From Candidatus Kuenenia stuttgartensis (GTDB taxonomy: Bacteria; Planctomycetota; Planctomycetia; Planctomycetales; Planctomycetaceae), in the NCBI GenBank assembly GCA_945906725.1, contig CAMDRI010000035.1, positions 1 to 38,132 of the forward strand: a DNA stretch of 38,132 bases, in the 5' to 3' direction. The position numbers were made by a program, and so were the translations under genes. The notes beneath the pieces were generated by a model. It saw nothing but the letters and a program-made list of their open reading frames with translations. It did no database searches and was not told where the DNA came from. This document shows, one piece after another, positions 27,473-35,727 of this stretch. How positions within the stretch are numbered: the first letter of the stretch is position 1; every line of letters begins with the position of its first letter.

Positions 27473-28453
27473 TTTTTTTGGGAATTGGGATTTGAAAATT
27501 GGACCTTCGCCGACAGTGCCGACGAACCTCGATCAACGGTTCTGGTCGTCGTCGGCGCGGGGGGTTCGGCGGAATACGGCCAGCAGTTTCGTGTGTGGGC
27601 GACTCGGTGGCGCGATGCGGCCAAACTTGGACGCGCGGAGGTCGCTCAGATTGGTTTGACCGAAGCCGGTTCGGAGTCCGATCGTGACCAATTCAAAAAA
27701 CGCTTGGCCGAAGCGGTGGGGTCGGAAGACCCGCGCCGAGCGCGCGGAACACCGTTGTGGTTGATCCTGATTGGGCACGGGACGTTCGATGGCAAAGTCG
27801 CGCGGTTCAATCTGCGTGGCCCGGACGTTGCCGCAAGCGAGCTGGCCGACTGGCTCAAGCCGATTGAGCGGCCAATCGCGGTCATCAATTGTGCCAGCAG
27901 CAGCGGGCCGTTTCTGAATGAACTGTCGGGGCCAAACCGCGTCGTCATTACGGCAACCCAGAGCGGTCATGAATACAACTTCGCTCGGTTCGGCGATTTT
28001 CTGTCGGCCGCGATCAGCGATCCGCAGGCCGATCTCGACAAGGATGAGCAAACGTCGTTGCTGGAAGCATTCCTGCTGACGTCATCGCGCGTCCGCGAGT
28101 TCTACGCCAACGAAGGACGGCTGATGACCGAGCACGCGCTGCTCGACGACAACGGCGACAAGCTGGGAACACCGGCCGACTGGTTCCAAGGGGTGCGAGC
28201 GGTCAAGTCGGCCAAGAGCGGTGCGGCCGTCGATGGCCTGCGAGCCGCTCAATGGCATCTTGTGCGCAGCGCTCGCGAGAAACAGCTTCCGGCGGAGACT
28301 CGCGAGCGGCGCGATCATCTCGAACTGGAGTTGGCGAACTTGCGATCGCGAAAGGCCGAAATCTCGGAAGACGAGTATTTCGGTCTAATCGAGCCGCTGC
28401 TGGTTGAACTGGCGAAGCTCTACGAAAGTGCCATGTCGAGTGACGGGAAGTAG
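27338..28453 (+). CDS. Peptidase C13 (legumain)-like, clan CD cysteine-peptidase-fold protein
   Basis: A 371-residue protein. After the N-terminus the core runs VLVVVGAGGSAEYG, then LILIGHGTFDGK with His147 and AVINCASSSGPFL with Cys185, followed by NRVVITATQSGHEYN. The H-G ... C-A-S-S-S-G order matches the His/Cys dyad of clan CD (legumain, caspase, GPI transamidase K/PIG-K). Near the C-terminus, TEHALLDDNGDKLGT is a D-rich, possibly Ca-binding segment. The first about 60 residues are encoded by a dispersed repeat (see separate entry), so the true start is uncertain; Met39 at 27452 is an alternative. It is the last gene of the MoxR/vWA array (11 nt after the vWA/GATase gene). A cell-surface processing role is inference. 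Confidence 0.75.
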   Translation: MTRMMKETRMTNHETGPHPLRPVHRQFLRHSSFVILSSMGLSSFVFFWELGFENWTFADSADEPRSTVLVVVGAGGSAEYGQQFRVWATRWRDAAKLGRAEVAQIGLTEAGSESDRDQFKKRLAEAVGSEDPRRARGTPLWLILIGHGTFDGKVARFNLRGPDVAASELADWLKPIERPIAVINCASSSGPFLNELSGPNRVVITATQSGHEYNFARFGDFLSAAISDPQADLDKDEQTSLLEAFLLTSSRVREFYANEGRLMTEHALLDDNGDKLGTPADWFQGVRAVKSAKSGAAVDGLRAAQWHLVRSAREKQLPAETRERRDHLELELANLRSRKAEISEDEYFGLIEPLLVELAKLYESAMSSDGK

Positions 28454-28571
28454 CGCGGCGAAGCCGCAGAGGGCTGGAGCTAATTTTCGATTGATGATTT
28501 TGATTTTCGCTTGAAACGCAGGTTGTGGCTTCAATCAAAAAACAAAAATCGCCGCAGGAAAAGAGTCGTCT

Positions 28572-28645
28572 CGCTGATCCCGACAGCGACTTATCAGTAT
28601 CGTCCCCACCGAGACAAGCTCGGTGGGAAGCTGTCGGGATCAGCG
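28572..28645. repeat. Nested palindrome: 16-bp outer and 9-bp inner stem
   Basis: CGCTGATCCCGACAGC (28572-28587) pairs perfectly with 28630-28645; between them CCCACCGAG (28605-28613) pairs with CTCGGTGGG (28619-28627), loop ACAAG. It sits between the converging ends of the C13-like and DUF4956 genes. It may stop transcription from both sides or be a dispersed element. Confidence 0.8.
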
Positions 28646-28692
28646 CGAAGTGTCCAGGAAAACAACGAATTGACCGGTAACTTCAGTAGGAT

Positions 28693-28735
28693 GGGCACTC
28701 TTGCCCGTCCGGTCTGGAGACGGGCAAGAGTGCCC
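28693..28735. repeat. Perfect 17-bp hairpin between convergent genes
   Basis: GGGCACTCTTGCCCGTC (28693-28709) and its exact complement (28719-28735) with a 9-nt loop. It lies 11 nt before the DUF4956 stop codon. The arm resembles the hairpin upstream of cotH (GATGGGCAC...GTGCCCATC), suggesting a shared element family. Confidence 0.8.
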
Positions 28736-28746
28736 CTCCGACGGGG

Positions 28747-29433
28747 TCAGTCTTCGGAATGTTCCGATCGCAACTCGGCCGAGAGAATGCCTTCGAGGCG
28801 ATTCAAGTTGGCGATCAGTTGCGGCAGCGAAGCGGTTGGCGGCAAGCCGACTCGATAGTGCAATTCCATCGCGGAGCCTTGCCGGATCGTGCTGGCGGCG
28901 AGCGATTGCACGTCGGAGGCATACTTCGACAACACGTCGCGAAGCTGAGATTCCAGTTCCGGCGACCAGGTCAGCTTCACGATCAAGAGTTTCTTGTAGA
29001 GCACAGTCGCCGCCTCGTGTGGCCGGTCACGGTAGATCGCAGCGGCGGCGGCGACGGTCCCCAAGCCGATCAGCGCGACGATCGGTTGTCCGGCTCCGAT
29101 TGACATGCCGACGACGACCGCGAAGATCACGAACGCGGTGTCTTTGGTGTCACGCAAGACGGTTCGAAAGCGGACGATCGCCAGGACTCCGGCCAGGCTG
29201 AACGCGCGGGCGAAGTTGTCGCCGATCACTTGTGTCACCATCGCGATCAGCACGCACAGCATCACAAGCGTGGCGGGAAAGGTCGTGGAGTGGTCGGACG
29301 TGCGGCCGCGAGTGGCTCGGTGGATGACGACCACTACGCTGCCCAAGAGCAGCGCGGCGATCAGCCGAACGAGCAATGTTTGCCACGGGTCAGTCGGGGC
29401 GTTGCCAAAAGTTTGTCGCAACCAGTCGGGCAT
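28747..29433 (-). CDS. DUF4956 family membrane protein
   Basis: A 228-residue protein with about four membrane helices in its first 130 residues (LLVRLIAALLLGSVVVVIH, TLVMLCVLIAMVTQVIG, FARAFSLAGVLAIVRFR, FVIFAVVVGMSIGAG, IVALIGLGTVAAAAAIY) and a cytoplasmic C-terminal alpha/beta tail of about 90 residues. The segment AFSLAGVLAIVRFRT-x-L-x-D-T-K-D-T is the DUF4956 signature. The family is uncharacterised and is repeatedly encoded beside VTC-domain and CotH-like genes, as here: the VTC gene ends 24 nt upstream. Likely last gene of that unit. Confidence 0.9.
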   Translation of the reverse strand: MPDWLRQTFGNAPTDPWQTLLVRLIAALLLGSVVVVIHRATRGRTSDHSTTFPATLVMLCVLIAMVTQVIGDNFARAFSLAGVLAIVRFRTVLRDTKDTAFVIFAVVVGMSIGAGQPIVALIGLGTVAAAAAIYRDRPHEAATVLYKKLLIVKLTWSPELESQLRDVLSKYASDVQSLAASTIRQGSAMELHYRVGLPPTASLPQLIANLNRLEGILSAELRSEHSED

Positions 29434-29457
29434 CGTTCATTCCTTGAGCGGCACTCT

Positions 29458-30135
29458 TCAGTCGCATTCGCCCGTCAAACGAGACAAGGGGATGCATGAC
29501 GCTACGCTCTCACGGTACTTCGAGAATGATGTGGGTGCCAATCGCAAATCTTGGATCAGGCTGCGAAACGATGCCGGGAGCACGTCGCGAAACTTGAGTT
29601 CTACGATCCTTTGACTGTTCAACAGCGGCTCGCCAAACAGAGGGCCGGACGGAACACGCCAGTCAGCCGCATTGGTTGCGAACAGATCGCGGTCGATTGT
29701 CAATCGAATTGGTCCGTTCGCAGACGTCCCGACGCGAGCCGAACGGCAATAGGTCACTTGGCACACGGGTCGCAGTTGGCGTTGGTCGAGCCGACGTCGA
29801 AACCAAGCTCCCTCCCAATCGAGATCGGATGGCTGGCAGATTTGCTGAGACCACTCGGTCTCGGCGATGGAGACTCGGCGTTTGCTGACGAGTCCGTGGC
29901 GTTTGCGTTTCAGTTCGAGCCAGATCGTCGATTCATTCCCGTAGCGTCGCAGGCGAAATTTGCGGCGGCGAAAACCGGGTTGGCGGCGATAGGTGTCGAA
30001 GTTGAGCGTGTCGAGATACAGGCTGTTGACGCGATATCCGTCTTCACCTTCGCCGGCGCGTGGGTCTGCCGCGAGATGTTGTTTTGCCCAAGCCGCGATG
30101 GCGTCAGCAATGCTCGCGTCCACCACAAACTTCAT
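29458..30135 (-). CDS. VTC domain (polyphosphate polymerase-like) protein
   Basis: A 225-residue stand-alone VTC domain. The tunnel-forming basic strands of the triphosphate-tunnel fold are visible: SLYLDTLNFDTYRRQPGFRRRKFRLRRYG, then WLELKRKRHGLVSKRR, then IVELKFRD near the end. In yeast the homologous Vtc4 catalytic domain makes inorganic polyphosphate from ATP; here a polyphosphate (or other nucleotide-chain) polymerase is the natural inference. The start MKFVVDAS has GGAG about 10 nt upstream and opens the conserved region; the frame is open further upstream only through repeats. It overlaps no neighbour and leads into DUF4956 after 24 nt. Confidence 0.88.
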   Translation of the reverse strand: MKFVVDASIADAIAAWAKQHLAADPRAGEGEDGYRVNSLYLDTLNFDTYRRQPGFRRRKFRLRRYGNESTIWLELKRKRHGLVSKRRVSIAETEWSQQICQPSDLDWEGAWFRRRLDQRQLRPVCQVTYCRSARVGTSANGPIRLTIDRDLFATNAADWRVPSGPLFGEPLLNSQRIVELKFRDVLPASFRSLIQDLRLAPTSFSKYRESVASCIPLSRLTGECD

Positions 30136-30452
30136 CTCGCTGGCTCCACGTGGACTGATGAGCGACGGCGAGACGGCCAGCGGCGTCAATCCGGAATGAA
30201 GGATGCTGCCGGCATCGACCACCACATCGTCTTGTGGCAAGGCCAATCGCGGAACCGCTCCGAGGGCGCCTTCCGCTCGCAGCGACTCGGAGTGCGGCAG
30301 ATCAGGACAACACGCTTTCGGAAACATGAAATTCATTTCGGAGAATGCGCGAGGATGTTTCAAAACTGTAGCCACGTTCGCCAGAACGTAGGCCGATCCG
30401 AAGAATCCCACATTCCGACGAACGTGGCTACACCGGACGTTGCAGCGACAGA
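30136..30452. other. Intergenic region (317 nt) between cotH-like and VTC genes
   Basis: No gene is supported on either strand, although one minus-strand frame stays open. The part near 30205-30310 is non-repetitive within this window; the part 30367-30432 is an inverted repeat. A promoter for the VTC/DUF4956 genes could lie here, but no clear -35/-10 pair stands out. Confidence 0.5.
30367..30432. repeat. Inverted repeat, 14-bp arms, downstream of the CotH-like gene
   Basis: TGTAGCCACGTTCG (30367-30380) pairs with CGAACGTGGCTACA (30419-30432); an inner CGTTC-GCCA-GAACG hairpin overlaps the left arm. It begins 20 nt after the CotH-like stop, where it could end the message. Confidence 0.75.
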
Positions 30453-32846
30453 TCATTTCGCGCTGGCCGATTTGACCGCTTCGTGATTGAGCAGGAATTC
30501 GCGACGCTGGTCGGCGAACGCTCGCAGGCTGACCGAGTGATGTGGCGGGCCGAAACGGCGCGGCGGTTCAGTCTTCGCCTTGTCGTTCGATTCTTTCGCG
30601 ACGACATCAGCGGTCGCCTTCTGAAAATCGGCGAACGAAGTGAGCTTGCGAGTGTCGGCTTCGATTTCCTGCGCGATCAGCGACCGATACTGCGCGACCA
30701 CCGGTCCGAGGTTTTTCCAATCGAGCGATTCTTCGGCAATTGTGCGGACGTGTTGCAAGTAGCGTGCTCGCAGGCTCGGCACGGCAAGCACCTTGCTGCG
30801 CAGCGGCTTGCGAGCGTCATCGAGTCCGATCAACGGATCGAGATCAAAGCTGGGGCCGCCGGGTCGAGCATTGTCACCGGGCCGTGGACCATTAGGACGA
30901 TCTCCGTCCGCTTGTCGGACTTCAGGACGGCGTGGCTCGCCGCGAGGTCCATCGGGACGCGTTTCACCCGGTCGTCCGCCACCGAAACCGCCTCGTCTGG
31001 GAGGGCCGCCGCCCGGTCCACCGGGTCCACCCGGGCCGAATCCAAAGCCCGGTCCCATCGGCGCACGAAAGGCTTCGTTCATGTCGTGCGGCAGGATGTG
31101 GAATTTGTCTTTCGCATCCAGAAAGAGGCTGTAGTCGCTGGCTCGAATCCAATAGCCATCGCAATTGATCAGCGCGTTGTCGAGCGCGAGGAACCACAAC
31201 AGGCCGTCGATATCGAGCATCGGTTCGAGCGCGGCTTCGAGTTCGTCGGCAGGCGTCTCACTGAGCGTGCGGCAGAGTTTGATGAGTTTCTTCCAGGCTT
31301 TGTTGTCTTCGCCCGACTTCATATCGTAGCGGCGTTTGTAGTCTTCGATGTTGTTGCCGAGGTAATCCAATCCGCCGCCGCCCATCGGCGAGCCGGTCAC
31401 TTTCCAGCGTGTCCCTTTCGTCGAGGGAAAATTCTCAGCGAGGAACTCTTTGTTGAACTGCTGCATGTTGGCATACACGCCCCAGCTTTCGCCGTTGATG
31501 ACGACCTTTACGAAGTTGGCTTTCGGAGCCGGCATGTGTTGCCTGGCGATGTGCGAGTACAGCACGGAGCTGAGAAACGAATCATCCTCGTGAGCGTTCA
31601 GCAGGTTCAGCGTTTTGTAGCCGAGCAGCCGTTGTTTCGAATCGACAGCGTCGAGCGACAGATTCAACGATCGCTTCGAGCCAGCCGGGACCATCATGAA
31701 TGACGACATGCCTCGAAAATGGACGCCGACGTTCGGATATTTCTTGCCGTCCACCGTCAGCGTCGCGGGGACTTCGACATCCGTGTTGTTGAAGTCGGCG
31801 AGTTCCGCCTCCCATTCTTTGTCCTCGAAGTCAATGAAGACTGTGCGCAAGACTTGCGGGTCGTAGAGGGGTGCATCGCTCGGCGAGACACCATCGGGCG
31901 AGACGCGCGGGCCAGGCTTGCCCGGCTCGGGTTGCCCTCCGAATGGGCCGCGACCGCCGGGGCCACCTGGGCTGCCGCCGGGACCGCCCGGAGGACCGAA
32001 GCCGCCGCGCCGGCCCCCTTCGGTCTTCATCGAATCGCGAGCCGCTTGGCGTTCGTCTTTGTTTAAGCGACCGTCGGCGTCTTTGTCGAACTGCTTGACG
32101 AGCGCCCGTTCGCGCTGCATCGGACCACCCGGCCCGCCGGGGCCACCACCTGGGGGCCCGAAGCCTCTAGGACCACCCGGTCCGAAACCGAATCCTTGTT
32201 CGGGAAACTTGAAGTCCGCTCCCCTCAGCTTGGTCCATTGCTCTTTCTGTTTCGCGCTGAGCACCTCGATCGCGTCGGTTTCGACTTTCTTGCGTTGGTC
32301 GGGTGCTGCGAAGAATGGCGGATTCTGTTCGATCAATTCGCGGAGCTTGTCGCGCTGCTCGTCGCTGAGTTTCAGTGGCTTGCTGACTTCGTCACGCAGC
32401 AGCAAACCGACGCCGCCGCGCTGCAATTGGAGTTCGGAGAAGCGACTGGATTGTGACTTATCCAGAATTTTGGCGAGCCGCTCTTCGGCCTGCTTAGTGA
32501 TCCCTTCCATCTGAGTTCGCATCTTCGCAAAGCGCTCATCGCGCTCATTCTCTTCCAGCGTGAAGACTTCTTGGAAGTTGAATCCTTCGAAGACCGTGCG
32601 AGATTGCTCCTGCATCTTGCCGATGACATCGGCGACCTTGGGCTTTTGCTCGTCAGAGAGTTTCAGTTCTTGCTGCACTTCCGGGCTTCCGATCAGCATG
32701 ACCGAACCCATTGGATCGCCGCCTGGCCCGCCGAATCCGGGACCACGTGGACCGTCCGGCCCCCCTCCTCGAAAGCCTTGGCCCAGCGCGGTCGTGGCGA
32801 ATACCAGACTGCAGGTCGCCAGGCAGATCAGAGTTCGCCAGCGCAT
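30453..32846 (-). CDS. CotH-like kinase domain protein with EF-hand and Gly/Pro-rich linkers, exported
   Basis: A 797-residue exported protein; signal peptide about 1-22 (ending TTALGQ). Residues 60-210 carry repeated L-x-L/LSxxQ motifs (LKLSDEQKPK, LKLSDEQRDK, LSAKQKEQW) of the LTxxQ type. Gly/Pro-rich linkers (215-245, 278-325) flank an EF-hand with loop DKDADGRLNKDE (254-265). The CotH domain (about 330-700) has VHFRGMSS, LDNALINCDGYWIRASDYSLF and HILPHDMNEAF, the last containing the catalytic/metal Asp of CotH kinases. Another Gly/Pro/Arg-rich linker precedes the C-terminal helical part. CotH proteins phosphorylate proteins at the cell surface in Bacillus. The start ATG has GGAG about 6 nt upstream, and a perfect hairpin lies further up. 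It lies between the Ser/Thr kinase and VTC genes. Confidence 0.9.
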   Translation of the reverse strand: MRWRTLICLATCSLVFATTALGQGFRGGGPDGPRGPGFGGPGGDPMGSVMLIGSPEVQQELKLSDEQKPKVADVIGKMQEQSRTVFEGFNFQEVFTLEENERDERFAKMRTQMEGITKQAEERLAKILDKSQSSRFSELQLQRGGVGLLLRDEVSKPLKLSDEQRDKLRELIEQNPPFFAAPDQRKKVETDAIEVLSAKQKEQWTKLRGADFKFPEQGFGFGPGGPRGFGPPGGGPGGPGGPMQRERALVKQFDKDADGRLNKDERQAARDSMKTEGGRRGGFGPPGGPGGSPGGPGGRGPFGGQPEPGKPGPRVSPDGVSPSDAPLYDPQVLRTVFIDFEDKEWEAELADFNNTDVEVPATLTVDGKKYPNVGVHFRGMSSFMMVPAGSKRSLNLSLDAVDSKQRLLGYKTLNLLNAHEDDSFLSSVLYSHIARQHMPAPKANFVKVVINGESWGVYANMQQFNKEFLAENFPSTKGTRWKVTGSPMGGGGLDYLGNNIEDYKRRYDMKSGEDNKAWKKLIKLCRTLSETPADELEAALEPMLDIDGLLWFLALDNALINCDGYWIRASDYSLFLDAKDKFHILPHDMNEAFRAPMGPGFGFGPGGPGGPGGGPPRRGGFGGGRPGETRPDGPRGEPRRPEVRQADGDRPNGPRPGDNARPGGPSFDLDPLIGLDDARKPLRSKVLAVPSLRARYLQHVRTIAEESLDWKNLGPVVAQYRSLIAQEIEADTRKLTSFADFQKATADVVAKESNDKAKTEPPRRFGPPHHSVSLRAFADQRREFLLNHEAVKSASAK

Positions 32847-32865
32847 AAAGATCTCCGTTCGGCTG

Positions 32866-32893
32866 TTAGATGGGCACGTGTGCCCATCCAACG
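32866..32893. repeat. Hairpin in the presumed 5' leader of the CotH-like gene
   Basis: GATGGGCAC (32869-32877) pairs with GTGCCCATC (32880-32888), extended by GTT/AAC beyond one mismatch. It lies about 20 nt before the CotH-like start codon. The arm is related to the 28693-28735 hairpin. Confidence 0.65.
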
Positions 32894-32977
32894 TTGGTTC
32901 ACTTTGAGTCACGGACACAAACCCAAGACCGTCAAATTGGTCTCGCGTTTTGTCGCGGAATCGTGAGAGAGCGTCAG

Positions 32978-35098
32978 TTATCCGCGAGGCGGACGGCCTT
33001 GACTGCCGGGAATAAAGAACTTGCCCAGCGGGCCTCGATACAATTTGCCCGTCATGGTTCGCCACTGTTGCAGTTGATCCGGCGTCAGCACCGCCAACAT
33101 CCGTTGCAACGCCTCTTGGGCATGAGTCACCAACGTCTCAGGTGTTTTCGATTCGTTGCGGATCAACTCGTAGAAGCCGCGAAATGCGTCGGCCTCGATG
33201 GCACGCAGACGTTCTTTCTGATTGGCGTTTAGCTTCAAGGTTTTGGCCACGTCCAGTTCGCGGAGTGCTCGTGTCCCCTGACATTGCAGCGCGATTTGTC
33301 CCAGCCGGTGCCGTTGTTCGGTCGTCAGGATCACCGACAGTGCAGTCTCATGCTCGCGGGCGACCACGAGCGTGCGCTGACGTTGTTCTTGTGTCGGTAA
33401 CTCGCGAGGCCTACCACGTGGCTCGTCGGAACGCGCATTCATTTCCGCAAGCTGTTCGCGCTGTTCGGACGTCGCTTCCAAATCGTCAAGCACCCCTGTT
33501 TCTCTCAGCAGATAGTTTTGTCGATCGGCTCTCAAGACCGCCAAATCGTCCAGAATCGTCTTCACTCGATCGCGTTCGATAGCCAATTCCGCTTGTGCTT
33601 CCGGCTTCGTTTCCCGTTGCTTGATGAACTCCTGGTAGTACTCGAGAGCGGCTTCGAGCAGTCGTTTGCGCAAGCCTTCCTGGAACGGATTGTCCGACAA
33701 CTCTTCTTCGGCGACGCGGATCATTTCGTCGGCTGCTCGGCGAGCCAATTCGAAGCGAGCTTCGGCCTCAACCGCGCGAGACTTGGTCGCGGCTTGCTCG
33801 CGAGCCACCATTGCGGTCGTCACCATCAACCCGATCACTCCGCAGACCAACAACAACACCGCCGCGCCGACGAACGAGGGATGCCGCCGCATCCATTTGC
33901 GAGTGCGGTCCACCAGCGTCGGACGACGAGCCAAAATCGGGATTTCGTTGAGATAGCGCCGCAGATCGGCCGCCATTTCGCCCGCAGTTGAGTAACGTTC
34001 GGCGGAACTCTTTGAGGTCGCTTTGAGCACGATCGTTTCCAACTCGATCGGAATCGCACGGTCGATCTGCCGCAACGGTCGGGGATCTTCGTTGAGAATT
34101 TGCAACAACAACGTTGGACGGTCCGAGCCGGAAAAGATCGGCTTCAACGACAGCATCTCGTACAACGTCGCACCGAGCGAATACACATCGGCGCGATGAT
34201 CAACGGGAATCCGACGGCCCGACGCTTGTTCGGGACTCATGTAGCGCAGCGTGCCGACGAGATCACCGGTCTGCGTCACGCCGACATCGGCAACAATTTG
34301 GGCCAAGCCGAAGTCCGTGATCCAGACCGCTCCCTTGGCATCGAGCAGCAAATTGGCGGGCTTAATATCGCGATGCACGATACCCGCCTCGTGAGCGTAT
34401 TCCAGCGCGTCGGCAACTTGAGCCGCAATGCGAGCCGAAGTCCGAAAGCTCTCGCGACTGCGACCCGAATGCTGAGTGCCGCTCGTTGCGTAGGATTTCA
34501 CAACCGTCGCGCTGGCGTGATATGCGGCTGTCGTGGCGAGCGACGAGGAACTCAGATCGTTCGGCGAGTCGCCACGCAATTCTCGAATCAACGCCGACAA
34601 CGAACGCCCCTCGATGATTTGCATCGCATAGAAATGGACACCGCGCTCACAGCCCACCGCGTACACCGGCACGATGTTCGTGTGATGCAACTGCGCTGCC
34701 GCAGTCGCTTCGTTCTTGAATCGTTGCAGTTGCTTGGCATCGAGCGCCGCCGCGAACGGCAACACCTTGAGCGCGACGCGACGTCCGAGCGAAAGCTGAA
34801 TCGCTTCGTAGACGACTCCCATGCCGCCACGACCGATCTCGCTCAGAATCTGAAAGTCTCCCAGTGGACTCGCGGTGAACTCCGGCTGCAATTGAGGAAT
34901 CGGCACTGGAGGCCGTAACGACTGGGCCAATTCGATCCCGTCGAAGCATTCCGATAGTTGATCGACCAACTCCGGAAACCGCGCGAGATAAATCTCACGA
35001 TCCGGTTTGTGCCCCGCTTCCAGTTCGGCGAGATACTCGCGCGATCCTTGCAGGATTCGCGGATCATCTTGCATGAGGTCGTCTTGGTGGGCTTTCAT
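32978..35098 (-). CDS. Membrane-anchored Hanks-type serine/threonine protein kinase with LTxxQ-like sensor region
   Basis: A 706-residue kinase. N-terminal 80 residues are a helical planctomycete-type extension; the kinase domain spans about 82-385: GRGGMGVVYEA (89-99), Lys111, HRDIKPAN with Asp244, DFG (262-264), and APE-type MSPEQASG. A transmembrane helix lies at about 408-430. The extracytoplasmic part (about 435-706) contains helical motifs LTTEQRHRL, LKLNANQKERL and LTPDQLQQW. The start ATG (35098) overlaps the sigma factor stop in an ATGA, so it is translationally coupled to it. This ECF-kinase pairing is a known planctomycete signature. Signal and substrates are unknown; its location suggests it acts on the sigma factor and/or the CotH/VTC/DUF4956 genes. 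Confidence 0.93.
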   Translation of the reverse strand: MKAHQDDLMQDDPRILQGSREYLAELEAGHKPDREIYLARFPELVDQLSECFDGIELAQSLRPPVPIPQLQPEFTASPLGDFQILSEIGRGGMGVVYEAIQLSLGRRVALKVLPFAAALDAKQLQRFKNEATAAAQLHHTNIVPVYAVGCERGVHFYAMQIIEGRSLSALIRELRGDSPNDLSSSSLATTAAYHASATVVKSYATSGTQHSGRSRESFRTSARIAAQVADALEYAHEAGIVHRDIKPANLLLDAKGAVWITDFGLAQIVADVGVTQTGDLVGTLRYMSPEQASGRRIPVDHRADVYSLGATLYEMLSLKPIFSGSDRPTLLLQILNEDPRPLRQIDRAIPIELETIVLKATSKSSAERYSTAGEMAADLRRYLNEIPILARRPTLVDRTRKWMRRHPSFVGAAVLLLVCGVIGLMVTTAMVAREQAATKSRAVEAEARFELARRAADEMIRVAEEELSDNPFQEGLRKRLLEAALEYYQEFIKQRETKPEAQAELAIERDRVKTILDDLAVLRADRQNYLLRETGVLDDLEATSEQREQLAEMNARSDEPRGRPRELPTQEQRQRTLVVAREHETALSVILTTEQRHRLGQIALQCQGTRALRELDVAKTLKLNANQKERLRAIEADAFRGFYELIRNESKTPETLVTHAQEALQRMLAVLTPDQLQQWRTMTGKLYRGPLGKFFIPGSQGRPPRG

Positions 35099-35703
35099 GG
35101 CTTCGCCTCGCTGAATTCTTTCTTCAATTTTGTCAGGCCGCGCAGCCACAACTTTTCGACACTGTCCACACTGCGACTCATGCGCTCGGCGACCTGCGGA
35201 AACGTCAGCCCTTCCAGGTGTCGCAACACGAGCACCGTTTGATAATCCTCCGACAACCGGGACATCGCTTCGGCCACCAGCAAACTTTGCTCGCCACGCA
35301 TCACTTGCTCGCTCGGTGAGCTATGTGGATCGGCCAGCATCTGTCCGAGGGCGCAGGTCGATTGATCCAGATCCTCCGCCAATTGGCGCTCCAATCTTAA
35401 GTCGCGCGCCTGCGTCCCAAAATACCTCCGCACAATGTTTGACAGGGTCGTCGCCAAGATTGTCCGCAACCACTGTGCGAACTGGCCTTCGGCATGCCCA
35501 TAAAAGTTGGGGAAGTGACGATGCGCTTCGAGAAATGTTTCCTGTACGACATCGGATGCGTCGACTTTGCCCTGCAACCGCCGGCCGATTTCAATCCTTG
35601 CCAACAATCGCAGGTAGTTGTGATACGACTGGAGCAGTTGCCCGAGCGTGGCACTGTCCCCCGCGCGAGCCTGTTCAATCCAGCGTCCAATATCCGCCGC
35701 CAT
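35095..35703 (-). CDS. ECF-type RNA polymerase sigma factor, kinase-coupled
   Basis: A 202-residue sigma-70 family protein of ECF architecture: region 2 (DASDVVQETFLEAHRHFPNFYG) and region 4 (LSEDYQTVLVLRHLEGLTFPQVAERM-x-SVDSVEKLWLRGLTKLKK), no extra domain. The start at 35703 was chosen because GGGAG lies 5-6 nt upstream; another ATG at 35715 is possible. The last bases overlap the kinase start (ATGA), so the two proteins are made together. Such ECF-STK pairs are described as planctomycete-specific groups. Promoter recognition cannot be read; a 9-bp direct repeat upstream is a candidate control site. folC ends about 94 nt upstream on the same strand. Confidence 0.94.
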   Translation of the reverse strand: MAADIGRWIEQARAGDSATLGQLLQSYHNYLRLLARIEIGRRLQGKVDASDVVQETFLEAHRHFPNFYGHAEGQFAQWLRTILATTLSNIVRRYFGTQARDLRLERQLAEDLDQSTCALGQMLADPHSSPSEQVMRGEQSLLVAEAMSRLSEDYQTVLVLRHLEGLTFPQVAERMSRSVDSVEKLWLRGLTKLKKEFSEAKP

Positions 35704-35727
35704 GTCTACTCCCATCGATTCTTCGAT

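Noticed and set aside
30136..30456. N-terminal extension of the VTC protein
   Set aside because: The open frame upstream translates an inverted repeat and has no homology-like features; MKFVVDAS with a ribosome binding site fits the domain boundary.
30483..31703. A 406-codon plus-strand open frame opposite the CotH-like gene
   Set aside because: Antisense to conserved CotH motifs, no recognisable domain or start signal.
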